Shown: positions 22,506 through 34,339 of the stretch, in pieces
How positions within the stretch are numbered: the first letter of the stretch is position 1
Layout of the letters: every line of letters begins with the position of its first letter
Assembly: GCA_025531455.1 (NCBI GenBank)
Contig: JAMYHL010000009.1
Location: 806,001 to 870,000, forward strand
Source: Apiotrichum sp. Y4204
Taxonomy: Eukaryota; Basidiomycota; Tremellomycetes; Trichosporonales; Trichosporonaceae
Length of the DNA stretch: 64,000 bases
Reading direction: 5' to 3'
Position numbers and translations under genes: made by a program
Notes under the pieces: model-generated
The model's input: the letters and a program-made list of their open reading frames with translations, nothing else
What the model was told of the DNA's origin: nothing
Database searches by the model: none

Positions 22506-24102
22506 ATGCCGCCAAAGCGTAAGGCCTCCACCAAGCGCAAACCCAAACCCTCGTCCGGTGAAAGACCAACAAAGCGCCGCTCAACAGCACGCAATACCAC
22601 CAAGGTCGCTGCAGCCACCGAGATCAACCCCAAGAGAGAAGGTGCCGAGCACATCTACCCCCTCGACCAGTCCTTCCCCCATATCCTTGAGGCGATCATC
22701 GCCTACTCACCCGCCGAGTCGCTCCGCGTCCTCCGGGGCGTGAGCAAGTCGGTGAAGGCCATGGTAGACGACATCCTGCCCATGCACGTCACTGTTGAGC
22801 ACGACCTTACCCTTAGAAAAACCCAGAATAACCCTCCCAAGCCGTTACACATGCGAGGCGGTGGGTTGTGAAGGAAGACACATCTGACCCTAAGTTTGGG
22901 ACCGGCAGCTCGAGAGCGTCGCCGTCGTCCCGCATCACCGAGACAGCAGCGACCGCTGGATCTCTAAGCGTTCATCTGAGCGCGAGGCGGAGAACAACCG
23001 CAGGAAGGAGGATTGGGAGAAGAGACGTTTGGACGACCTCATCAAGGCGCTCGAAAAGAAGCCGAAAATTACGAAGGCGCTTGCTGCCGAGATGGCAGAT
23101 TATCTTCGTGAGGATTTTGAGAGACGGACCGCTACGTACTATGGCTGGTTCGAGGAGCAAGTTCCAATCCATCTGCACCCCGCCGAGCGCTCGCCCGACG
23201 CCCCGAGTATGGAGGTCGAAAAGCCCCTGGAGAGCATTGAAACCTCTGCCGACAACGTTGAAATCACTGCAGACAGCGACGTCCTGTTTAACTCAGACCT
23301 CAATGACTCAGACCTCGACGACTGGTATGACGCGGGCTATAATGTCGTTTTGCCACAGGACCCCAAAGTAGCATACGCGGAAAAATTACTCCGCGACGCC
23401 GGCAAGTGCTACCGCAAGTGGCGCTACGAGCAGCCTCCCACATTAGATCACGTCCTGCCTCAAGGATGGGGATCGACCAGTATCGCCTCCACGAGACCTT
23501 ATGTCGTGGACCTTCTCGCTCTCCCGAATGGTTTCGAAACTTTGAAGCTTCGTCCCCGCTACCTTCGCTACGGTCCGTATATCGAGCCCAGCTGGAGTTG
23601 TCCGGCGCAAGACCATGTCCTCGTGCTTCCACTCTGTGACCAACCGCTTGCCGCTGCCTTTGTCCCCGACCAAGTTACCAAGCTTATTGTTTCCATCCGC
23701 ATCGATCCCGGAGCTGTGCGCCCAATTGTCATTATTCCAAGCCGCAGCAGGCGTTACGTTCGTAACTTGACCGTCATCTTCTCGACCACCGGTGCGCTCC
23801 GTACCGGCACCAACATGGCCATTATGCGGGGCATTTTCCGCGACTTGGCTGCCCTGCTGGGCGCCTACATGTCCCGAGTCACATTTGTGGACGCGGACTG
23901 CATTCCTCTGGCCTGGTTTGGTGCTGACACCAAACACACCGTAACCTCGGAGTGGCTGTTCGACATGATGGACGGAGTTCTCAAGGAGGAACAGGTGCAC
24001 GGCGACCTCTTCTCCACTGAGGTCTTCACCCTCACCAAGGAGGACTATATGAAGATCAACGGACTGTCGGCCATGGAGTATGCGCTTCGCCGGGGCGATT
24101 AG
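22506..24102 (+). CDS. hypothetical protein with F-box-like motif
   Basis: Exons 22506-22860 and 22895-24102 join to 520 residues. The N-terminus is very basic (KRKASTKRKPKPSS, then PTKRRST), a probable nuclear localisation signal. Residues about 55-85 (SFPHILEAIIAYSPAESLRV then LRGVSKSVKAMVDDIL) fit the F-box pattern of adaptor proteins for SCF ubiquitin ligases. A charged helical stretch with many Arg/Glu/Lys follows, then an acidic linker (NSDLNDSDLDDWYD) and a folded C-terminal half with alternating strands (VVDLLALPNG, VTKLIVSIRI, RNLTVIFSTTG). The single intron is only 34 nt (GTGGGT...CTGACCCTAAG). It is needed because exon 1 otherwise stops after a few codons and the downstream frame has no start; phase and branch point fit. 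No named family beyond the F-box-like motif is recognised. Confidence 0.78.
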
Positions 24103-24328
24103 GATGGTTGCTAAAGGGTTTGTCGTTAGTTATGCCGTGGTATACTGCGTAGAACAGTCACGTAGGGAGTCGTCGAGCCACGAGCACAAGTCATTGTAGA
24201 TGAGTTCATTAGTGTCGCCGATGAGGGGTCGGTCTTATGGTGCGATGTTACCTGTATCTATATACACTGTTCAATACATGGATACCCACTCGTCTGTCTA
24301 AATGATAGATATGCTGTAGATGCTTAAA

Positions 24329-26623
24329 TTAGGTGTCGTGCTTCCCCGCCGGGAACTGGAAGCTAGCAGCATCACGATCCGGCGCAAGGAGACGTGACAG
24401 CTCGAGGAGCAGTCTAAACTGGTACGAGACCATGTCCTCTTTGCGCCAGAATGTTTTGCTCCAGATTTTGCCCGTCGCCGCAATCTGCTTTGCCAGCGCG
24501 TCGTTGTCGGTCTGGAAAAAAGTCATAACGTCGTACAGATCCGTGAGGTCGGGCTTGATCGGGATGTAGTGCACCCACGGCTGGATGCGGTCCGAGTACC
24601 ATTCGGGGAAGATGGTCGACTTCAGCACCAATGAGTTGGTGCTCATCAGACGCTTGAACCGCGCAGACCAGCCGTTGCCGTCCAGATCCAGCTGGTACTT
24701 GTACCTAGGGGTCAGTGGGCGCACAAGACCGGAGAGAAGGAGGAGGATACACAGCAAAGGTGACTCACAGGTTGGCATTCGCAAAGGTCATACGCTCCTC
24801 AAACTGATATGTTTCCGCGAGCTTGCGGCAGACATGGGGCTCGCACTGGATGGGCCCCTCAACGAAGGATATGTCGACCAGACGGTTGTTGATGTCCCGC
24901 CATGGTCGCTCGTGCGGCTCGCCGACAGGCGCCAGTGGTGGGGTAGAGTTCATAATGGGCAGGTCGCCATTCATGCGCTTGGCGTGCGACACGAGGTTGA
25001 TGCGCTGCGAGAGGGCTGCAAAGTCAGCATGACAATCTGCCATTTTCTTCCATTACACTCACTCCAGGAAGGGAACTCGTCGCCGAACCAGATACCCGTC
25101 GTCTTGCCGCGCCACACGAGGCGGTGGTCAATCTTGTCCTCCCACGAAGGGTCGACCTCGACGTCCTCGGTCCAGCCCTCAGATTGCACACCGAGAATGT
25201 CGCTGTGGAGGAACGTCTTAGACATGGACATGGCGGGGAACATGTCAAAGTCGACGGCAGGACCCTTGCCGAACCCGCTCAAGAAGCCGTTTAAGTACAC
25301 GAGATCCGGGTTTGTGCATGGGTCCATGGAGGCCATGTGGTCCCACACAAACGTCTTGTTCGCGATCCACAGCTCGTCCAGGTTGGGACGCCCGTTCTGT
25401 TTCGGGTCACGCAGCGGCTTGCTTGGTGCACATGCTGATCCCCAGCCGATTTCCGATGAGTCAAACTGGCTAGGCATCACCTCAGCATCTTGTGTGTTAG
25501 AGTATGTCACTGAGCATGAGCTGGCATGGACTTACATTCTCCAATGGACGCAGCCTCTTTGAGCGAGTCTTTCTGAAGTTGTCAGCGCCGCGCCTGTCTC
25601 TTCATCGGACGTTGACTCCAATTCGCCCTCAACGCTACTCACGTAGTCGTGTCCCTGGAACTGGAACGGCACATCATGACTGTACCACACAGCCTTGACG
25701 TCCTCGAGCTCGTTCTGGATTGTGCGAAGAAGATCAATCTGGTCCTCGGCGCGCTCCTTGGCCACCGCCTTGCCTTCTTCGGTCAAGTCCTCCTCGTTGA
25801 TTTTATAGGAACACTTGCCGCGGTGGCAGGTGATGGTAAACATGCCGCCCTTGCGTGTCGCCTTCCGGCTCATCTCCTCTAGCTTGGATGGGCTAAAGGC
25901 GAAGAACGGCTCCAGATCGTGGTGCTGCGGTCAGCGTCTGAGCAAGGAATGGGGCGCAATGATCAACACCATTAGTGCCTTAACCTTGCAGTTCACATGC
26001 AAGCGACTAACCACGACAGTGTGATCGACAGGGCCGCACCGTCGGCACTAGTTACTCACAATCTGGTCATATTCGTCTGGCAGCTGCACGTTATTGGCTT
26101 GAGCCCAGGCCCACCAGCGGTCGAAGCCCTTCGGCGGCTGCCGGCTATATCTACGCCTGTACTCGGTGACAGCCTCGGTGAGCGTGAGACTGGCCTTGTC
26201 CAGCTTTTCTGTCCATTCCTGCCGTGCGCGCGCAATGAGGTCAAAGATCGGGTGCTGACCCTCAGGATTGGGCACAACGAGCCCGTTGGGGAGATATGTG
26301 TGTTGCGGGCCCTTCTTGTCCGTCTTGACCGGCACATTGAGAACCGTACCGCCCAGGTCCGTGTTCAAGTATCCCGGGTGGTTGACGAGCACGTCTTGCC
26401 CGCCGTCACTGCCCTTATCCCCCTTGTGAGGCGATTTGGACTGACGGTTCTCGGAGCCGAGGTCCTTCTCCGGGGAAAAATGGCTGTAATCCCCCTCATG
26501 TGTTGTGCGCGCCCCGAGGAGATACTTGTTGAATGTGAGGAGGCCGCAGATGGCAAGGACGAAGACGAACAGACGCAACCGCGCTGAGCGCTTCGTGTGG
26601 CCGAGGAAGAGGCTGGGTGGCAT
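24329..26623 (-). CDS. CAP10-family (GT90) glycosyltransferase
   Basis: Exons 26060-26623, 25643-25924, 25536-25572, 25063-25488, 24769-25015 and 24329-24704 join to 643 residues. The N-terminus is short and basic, then one signal-anchor segment (about 17-36, LRLFVFVLAICGLLTF), so it should be a Golgi type II membrane protein. The stem is followed by a CAP10 domain: KCSYKI, WYSHDVPFQFQGHDY, WDHMASMDPC, the SWEDKIDHRLVWRGKTTGIW region, SQRINLVSHAKRM, YKYQLDLDGNGWSARFKRLM, and a conserved FPEWYSDRIQPWVHYIPIK stretch. In Cryptococcus this family includes the beta-1,2-xylosyltransferase Cxt1 and capsule proteins, so a xylosyl- or related transferase for surface glycans is likely, not proven. The start is the ATG before the signal anchor; the open frame continues 136 codons upstream with leader-like composition. 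The intron before exon 4 appears to end in CACAAG after a CTAAC branch. Convergent with the gene at 22506 (226 bp). Confidence 0.92.
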
Positions 26624-29600
26624 TCCGGATCGGCGGGCGGCCTTCCGGTGACGATCACGATCGGCACTGGCTGCGACGCTGGAGGGGCGTAGGTGGCGTC
26701 GGCGCAGTCGAGTGTGGTGGCGTGGAGGGATCGGCAGGTCCGGCGCTAGTCGCAGATCGCTGGACGACAGGCTACAAACAGGGAAGGAGCACGTCCAGAT
26801 CGGCGTTCGAAGATGTAGGAGATGCGATTCTGAGACGATATTGACAGAACGTGGAGTGTACAGGTGTTCAAAGATCAGAAATCGAGCAACGGCAGCGGCA
26901 CATGTCACAAAAGTCTGAAATCGCCCTGCATAGGTTCGTAGAGAAGAGCCGTGCACATGAGCGGCGAGATTGTTTCGATAAAGAGGCACGGGGGAACTCC
27001 CTGGAGGCTCCCAGGGCATGTAGTGCGGCAAGGAGCGGACATGTCATGGGGATCCCTCAGCGCCTCAGCAGTGCCGATGGAATTGTGCGACACCCATACG
27101 TTATAGGATCATATCACTACTACTGCTTCCGAGCCGCAGGAGACGTGGCCATCAAGATCGTCCCAAGAGCGGGTGCCTGTTGACAAGGCGCACCAGCGCA
27201 CAGGCGTTCAGGCTGTCAATGTGGTCAAAGCTGGGGATCGAGTCAGGCACAAAGGTGGGTGGTTGGTGGTCTCACGGTAACCAGGCAGGGACCAGGCCCC
27301 CATGCCCCTGGAAGAGGTGGACGACGACGAGGAAACACCAGGGCACGGGAACAGGGCAAAGTGGAGGGGCATGCGCACGACCGACACAAGGCAAACTGCT
27401 CAAGCATGGCACATTCGAGCACTAAGCAACGACAGAGGACGCAATTGTGCACCACCGGCGACGGCATTTCAAACACAAATCCTTAACCTTGTACTTTTGT
27501 CAACTACTACTTACCAGGGATGCCCAACAGTTTCGGTTCTAATTTTGATTTTGATTTTGCTAGCTACTCCCGCTCGAAACATTCAGAGTCTGGAGTACCC
27601 TGGATGGGGGCGTTCGGTCTTGATGGTAATCGCGCACTGGGCGGATCGTGTCTTGGGAAGCAGTCAAGGGGCTCAAGGGTCGCAGGGATATCAATAGGAG
27701 TGTCTCGGGCGACAAACAGATTGAGAGCGCCAGCACTGGCCAAGGCGAAGATAGAGCCTTTTGAAACACCAACTCAACTTTAACGGGACTTGGCTGCGGG
27801 TGGTTTCATTATAGTGCGCTCAAAAGTCAGACCAGACGAGCCCAGACTCGGACTGCGGATCCCACACATCTGTTGCCGCGCCAGGCTGTACCCGACGAGG
27901 TTTCTCCGACACAACACAAAGCTTGGACGCGGTGGCAGACTGGTGGGTGGACGCGGTCGCGAAGATGACGACCTTGTACCATGTCGCTCCATCAGCAGCT
28001 GCATACATCGGCCAATCCTGTTACGAGCCAGTTGCATATCATCTCCGCCATGAACCTGATGGACACGCACGAGCAAAACGTAACACTCACAATCTTCCCT
28101 AAATGACCCTGCGCACTAAACACTACGAATCCGAATCCTAAGATCAGCCTGATGACCCACCCACCAGTACGGTTGCTTGACTTACCGACTGCGCGGTTGG
28201 AGTTGTGTATGCCATCGATGCCCTTCATTTGGTCGGCGGTCCTCTACCTTGTCACGACGGCTCTCTTTGAGAAACAACATTGTCATCGCCAAGGCCATCA
28301 ACGCGCCGAAGCCCTCGCCGAGATCACGAATGTGCTAAAGATGGAGCTGCCCTTTAGTCAGTTCGCTGAGACCGAGACGCGTCATAATTGGTTTGAGTTG
28401 TTGGAAGCACATATTTCGGGTAGGGCGGAATCGTGGCGTATGCGGGGGCGACGACGCCGACGACCCCAACGACGCCTCAGAACCGCGCGCTTAGAGGCTG
28501 CGAGGGAACTTGGGGTAGCGCATGGACCAAAAGAAGGAGGACCCAGTTGAAAACATCAACTCCATGAGTAATGGCAAGCCGAATACTTTTGCATGGCTAA
28601 CTTCAGAGCCGATTCTCACTTTCGACACTGAATCTGATTAGATACTTGACACAGTTGCATACGACCGGACGGTGGAGAGCTGGGCTTTTTGTCGCCAGAG
28701 ATCCACGTTCATCGCCGTGTACTGCACAAAGGACTATATCACACATCTTCCAGTGCAGTCCGCGAACGCTCTCTTATGTGCCCAACTGTCGATACGGCCG
28801 TTTCTCGTTGAAGCTCTGTTGAGACATGGGGCTTACGCCATCCCAACGATTCCTGTTCGCAGTAAGCTGCAGTTTCTTGCTCCTAGCCTACAAGAAACTA
28901 AGAGAAGCTCAGTACTCAATTGGGCACTCGATGAGGAACAGAAAACCCCCTTGGGTGATGCGCGAGTCTGTGATTGAGTCTGTGCACACCATTGCATTCT
29001 GGAAACAGTTCACCGAGCTTCCACAATAGCCGGCGTCCTTCTAAGAGGTTTAAGCTTGTATTCAGCTATGTACGGTGTGGTTGAGGCTCTGAGTCGTCCT
29101 TCCGATGCTCAAGTCGCGCTCGTTATTGCTGTCATTCCTCCCAAGTCCGTGCAGCATTGGGTATGTTACTACTGATGTTGTCATGATTGTGCGTCTGAAT
29201 CGAGGCCTGCGAGCTTAAAACTCTGTCATCCAGAAGATTACTTCCGCACCACATGCTCTCACGCCGAACAACCCCAAGTTGTGCGGGAGAGGTCACGATT
29301 TCGACGATTTCGTTAAGCTCAGCTGTGTCCCGAGCTTGTCGGAAGGTTGTGTGGTGTCGCTAACTCAGACAGAGAGTACAGTTGCAGCCACTGTCATTGT
29401 CCCCTCTGATGATAGTCGGACGTCTCGAACCGGAAATGTGTCCCGGCAGTTACACCTAATTTGTGAGCTGGTGTCAACAAACCTCCTATCGAGGGGGCGA
29501 TAGTTTTGGAACCATGTTTCAGGTCGCGTGGACATGGCGACCGTACCCAGTGCTCCCCGGTCGCCATCGCCACCACTGACGGTTGGAATGTGGTGGGACA

Positions 29601-30120
29601 TTGACTCACCCAGAGCTAGCCAGTACACTACTGTCTCTCAGTGAGCTGTTGTGCTCATGTCACGGTTTTATCAAGCGCAGTTAAACGCACACTAGTGTGA
29701 ATATTGAACAGAGTTCGACACCGTCGTCCAGGCTCGATTCTGTTAACTCAAATAAGTCAAGCTCCGTTTCGGCGTTCCTCTCGCTGTTCCGAAGAACACT
29801 CCTGACACTAGCAGGCGACACCGTTACCCTTGTCCCCAGGCCCGCAGGTCCACGTTCCCTTGCAGCTCCACCGCTCACAGGATGTCATCGCTTGTGCTAC
29901 AAAATGGTGGGGTCATTTTGACCACTGGTACCTGGTGAACTAAGCAGTATGGTCGCCATGGAACTGTGCCTGGCAACTGAAGTTGTTTCTTTGGAAAGCA
30001 CCACGGTGATAACAAGGTTCCTTCCGTAGACAAGATGCGTTTGACTAGTGAGCATGAGTCCGAGAGCTTCCGCATGCTACAGGAATCCCTCAGATCCATG
30101 TGACGATCCAAACACGCGAT
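26624..30120. other. 3.5 kb without a convincing gene
   Basis: No family is recognisable. Some pieces have protein-like translations on the plus strand, notably 28152-28550 (a helical stretch RAEALAEITNVLKMELPFSQ followed by an Arg-rich run), 28826-29029, 29065-29160 and about 29234-29500, but they lie in different frames, lack a clear start and do not splice together cleanly. They could be a decayed gene or an unfamiliar multi-exon gene. The right end (29500-30120) is the 3' flank of COG5. Confidence 0.35.
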
Positions 30121-32941
30121 CTAATCGTGCTCGTGATGATGTCTCGCGTGGGTGAGCACCTCGTGGACGATTGCGACGGTGTCGGCGTCCTCATCCGTCT
30201 CGCTAAGCCCGCCGACTCCAGGCGACTTTGCCTGGTCAACCTGTTCGTTGACGTCCTTCTCCAAAAGATCCCAGGCTTCCTCGTCCGTATGCTTGTCGAC
30301 CCAGAGAACATATTCGTGCTCGCTCCATCCATGTACTTCATGTGGTAGACGGAGCGGGGAGCGGACAATAATGTGATGCAGCACCACAAGTGGCGGTAGG
30401 TGCACCGTCTCGACTGGGTTGACCAACCCGGCCCGATCAGCGAAGAGCAGCTGGCGGAAAGACCGCAACGCAAGGTATTCCTCCCCAATCTGTGTTACCT
30501 TGAGCGTTGTGGCTGCACCCTGGACACGACCAGTATTGAGGAAGTTTTGGAGCGACATCTCAAACTCAGTCATGTTACTCGTAAGCTTGAGGCGACCCGA
30601 TTCACCCATTGGGCGCGCAATCGACGCATGTAGAAGGAAGGTGCGAATGAGGGACTTGGACAGCGTGAGAACCCTGTGGGTAAGCACTTCACCACATGAC
30701 GCAAAACTAGAATGACAATCAAACTTACCATTGTCGCATAAACTCCCCCATAGCCATGCGACCCAGAATCTCACTCTTGAGGAAAGCAAGCTTGTCCACC
30801 AAATCTTGCATGTACGGACTCCCTCCAGATCCCATTGCCATCGGATCGACAGGTTTGCTGAAGTCTACACGATGAATCCGCGCAACAATGTTGGCAAACT
30901 CGCGCTTGATTGCAGCATTCAGGGCGTCCGTGACTTTACGGTACGTCTCTTCCAGCGACTTCACAGAGAGTTGGAGGATTTCCGACACTTTGACGCCAAA
31001 CTGGGGTTCAAGGGAGGAAAGGTTCAGGCTGCAGTGATATAGGCAGGAGACGAACTGCGCATTGATAACTTCGGCAGGCGTGGCTTGCGGGCCGATGAGG
31101 GAAGTCGCCGTGAAATCCCGAAGAATGTGGTTGTCCACACGCGCCTTGAGACCACCCAACACTTTAGCAGCATTCCGGGCAACAGTGCGGACCAGAAGCG
31201 GATCGAAGCGGGCCGAATCCAACTCGTTAATAATGGTTCGTGCGATATTAACACCTTCTCCAGCCGAAGGAGCGACGCCTCGTGACGCCACGTACATCGA
31301 CATGGCCGAAGTAACAGCATCGGTCATGCGTGTGGTCGAGCGCGTAAGGTACAGCGTCTCAAACGTGGACACCGAACGGAGCACGAGGACTGCTTCAGGA
31401 CTATGGGTTAGTGATAGGTCGAGATCATTGCCCACCTTTGGTGATCCCGTGTGTACACAGTGTCCGTATGGACCGCGATCTTAGCGAAAAAGTCGTGAAA
31501 GAGACGAAGAAGGCGGGGATACCCAGTGCTAAGCGCCTGCTGGAGCCAGCCATTTGCTACAATTAGATTGATACGATTCCATGACTCACCCTTTGCAGCC
31601 TCCTTCGTCTGCGTTTCAAACGCTTTCGCTAGGGTCGTCCAGAACGTAAAGCTGGGCTTTTCATCTAGCGTCTTCATTACCTCCTCGAGGAAATCGACCT
31701 GAGTGACATTGTCCCGCTTGACTTTGAGCACCTTCTCAAGAGTGTATACCTGGGATTAGCGAGCATCTCTCGGAGACCTCACCTTGATACAGCAATTCGC
31801 AACGTCCTCAATGACACGGTCCAACCTTTTCCACAGTACAGCAACCCATTGACTTGCGTTTGAACTGGAAGGTTCTGTCTGCGGGCGAGAGCGAGTGTTG
31901 AACTTGATCGCACGGGATGTATCTGATGCGTCAGGAAGGGATGACGGCCGATACGTACCTTTGCCAGCGACTTCGCGCCCAATAGCGGCCGAGTCAAAAG
32001 CTTTCTGCACACGTAGGGACACTGCATCGTTGAGATCCGCGACGAGGTTGGAAACAAGATCTGGAAGAAGACGAAGGTTGTGGGCCGTCTGGAGCGAGCT
32101 GGAAAGCAGGGGCTGATTGAGGGATGCCAGGCCGGAAACGACCATGCTCTCCATCTCCGCTATGATGACGTCGCGCGCTTTGTCGACTGCTGGAGCGTAT
32201 GCCTTGACAAAGTCCAAGGTCTGCAAAGGTAGCGGAGCATTGGGATTTGGTTCCTCGTCCTCCTCCTCAGCTTCTGGAGGTGCGAGAAGGGCATCCAGCT
32301 CGGCGACACTCAGTGCCGCTTTGGCGAGCTCGCGCTCCTTTTCTCCATCGCCGACGCTCGCGCCATCACCCGCTGCGCCTTCGCGAACGCGCTCCATCTG
32401 CGAATCCAGTCGACGTGCAACTAGGACAAACCTCGACGATCGTCGCGACAAGTCTGATGCCTGCGCAAGCAGAGACAGTCGCCGAACGAGTAGCGCAAGC
32501 TGGGCATGAGGCGCGTGGATTTTGGTGTGTAGGCGGTCAATGGAGGAAGAGAGAGAATTGAGAGAACTCCGAATGGGTGCGAGCTGCGAGGAGAGCGCGA
32601 GCGACGTTGTGAGGTGGGTGAGGAGGAGAGGGTAGGACGATGTAATCTGTCAGTCAGCTCAGGCTCCCATCAAACAGCTAACCTCCTGTCGCAACTGTCG
32701 AGTCACATCTTCCTGCATGTTAGTCAGATCTTACACGCAGTCAGCTCACAATTCCATAATTCAACCGAGCAACCTCGACGCTCAGGTCGCCCTTCTCCTG
32801 CTGTCGCGATTGCAGGTGGTCATCCTCCTCGTCGGGGAGATATGTCCGGCCTTGCAGTACAGCATTTGCATAGTCGTGTACGTCAAACTTGTCCGACAAG
32901 AACGGCTTATGGTCTGTTGTCAGATCAGAGCCCAAGGTCAT
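30121..32941 (-). CDS. COG5: conserved oligomeric Golgi complex subunit 5
   Basis: Exons 32750-32941, 32683-32712, 31783-32646, 31590-31749, 31436-31556, 30729-31400 and 30121-30673 give 863 residues, or 851 if a further 36-nt intron (31923-31958) is removed; human COG5 is about 840. COG is the tethering complex for retrograde vesicles in the Golgi, and COG5 belongs to lobe B. Recognised features: FLSDKFDVHDYANAVLQG near the N-terminus, helical coiled regions with SSSIDRLHTKIHAPHAQL and ARRLDSQMERV, an acidic Pro-rich insertion, YTLEKVLKVKRDNVTQVDFL, TLDEKPSFTFWTTLAKAFE, LSTGYPRLLRLFHDFFAKI, and VHTDTVYTRDHQ. The start fits the family. Introns are 37, 36, 33, 33, 35 and 55 nt, all with a GTGAG/GTTAG/GTGGG/GTAAG donor, a CTAAC/CTGAC/CTAAT branch and an AG acceptor. 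Confidence 0.93.
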
Positions 32942-34339
32942 GACGGCAGCTGCATGCTGAGGGTGAGGGAGGATAAGAATCGATGTGTTGAGAGCTGAGT
33001 TTGGTGCTCTCCCTTGCCCTACTCACCGATAAACGCGTCCGAAGTCATCGTCGACCGCCGATGATGCTTGTGTGACTCGGACATAGTCGGCTCTCACGTC
33101 GTGGGATCGTGGTGTAGTGGCAGCTCTGTAGCTATCCGGCAAAAACCCGATTATTGTGTCTGGTTCTGGTAGAGAGGTCGTGACCGTGCATGGTCTTGTG
33201 GATATCGCCAGCTCAGAAGTCATGACGCGACTGGGAGGTGGTTGATGGGCCCTGGATCCCAAAGTTCGGAGCCAAATATGTCAACAGCGCGATTACATAA
33301 ATTAAAGGCTCGAGGGAGGATCCGAACGCGCAACTTGTACACCTCGAGAGAAAGAGAACCCACCAAGACCTCTGTAGATCTGTCGTTTTCAGTACCTACG
33401 TACCAATAGTCTTGGCAAATCGTCATCGTCCTGCTTCGTTGACCTGCTTCTTGTTGTTCATGCTGGACGTTTCTCCACGCTACTAGCAACTTAGCAACAC
33501 TGGTTGGCGCAGCACGCGACGTGCGCACTTAGACCGCCCGCAGCATGCGGGCATGCGCAGCGTGCGCAGCTCATGGCGTTGGGCGCCACTTCTCGGCCAT
33601 GCTGCATGATCCGAGTTGACCTGTGGGTCACCACAGGCACTGAGACAGAGAGAGCATGTTGCATGTGGGGAACCAACCATGTGACGCATTTATTCCCTAC
33701 GCTAGCTACGCTTCGGCCACCATTGTCTCGACCAGCTTTCGCCACCGTTGCGACTGCTACGCAATGCAGTGTCCTAGCCACGACACGACGACAATACGCG
33801 ACATGGGGGGCCGGGGGGTTGCCAAGACATGCAGCTGCCCAACGTTTGACATTGTCGTATGCTATATTGAGTAGGAAGCTGCCGAAGCCAACAAGGCTAA
33901 ACAGCTTAATGCGGGCCCTTCGAAACCTTACCTGTCAGGAACGCCGACTACCAAACGAGGACGGCCCGTATTATGACGCTTAGCCGGGGTAGATAACAAA
34001 CTTCTGATGAGAGGACGGCCCGGTGAGCTGTGAGGCGTTGTTTTTGGTCTCCTGCGGCGTGCATCAACACTTCTTCATCTCCGCTCTACCCATTTATCCT
34101 TATAGGGATCCTCTGCTCGTTGTTTCGTATAAAGGTCCTTTCTCCAACTGCCCATATGCCCATGGTCCCCCCACCACACCTCCCAGAGTCACTACTGTTC
34201 CCTCGGTGACCTCCGCACAGGACCACAACCGTCTTGTGAACAATATTTTGCCACCGACCACCAAAGTCAACGTAGACGCTTTCAACCCTTGTCTCTGTCC
34301 TTTCAGAACTTGCACCAATATCACCCTTCAGAGTTCGCC
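32942..34339. other. divergent spacer, COG5 and GPI protein
   Basis: Contains the promoters of both flanking genes. On the minus strand 33224-33036 is an open 63-codon stretch (MTSELAISTRPCTVTTSLPE at its start) that ends at a good GTGAGT donor. It is out of phase with the COG5 start exon, so it is either a non-coding leader exon or part of a separate small gene. The right 300 bases are CT-rich on the plus strand as a leader. Confidence 0.4.

Noticed and set aside
26624..27031. 136-codon upstream extension of the GT90 open frame
   Set aside because: Composition is leader-like, and the ATG at 26623 is placed just before the signal-anchor as in related proteins.
32453..32750. Overlapping plus-strand frames across COG5 (for example 32117-32509)
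   Set aside because: Shadows of the minus-strand COG5 exons; Ser/Arg-rich artefacts of its codon bias.
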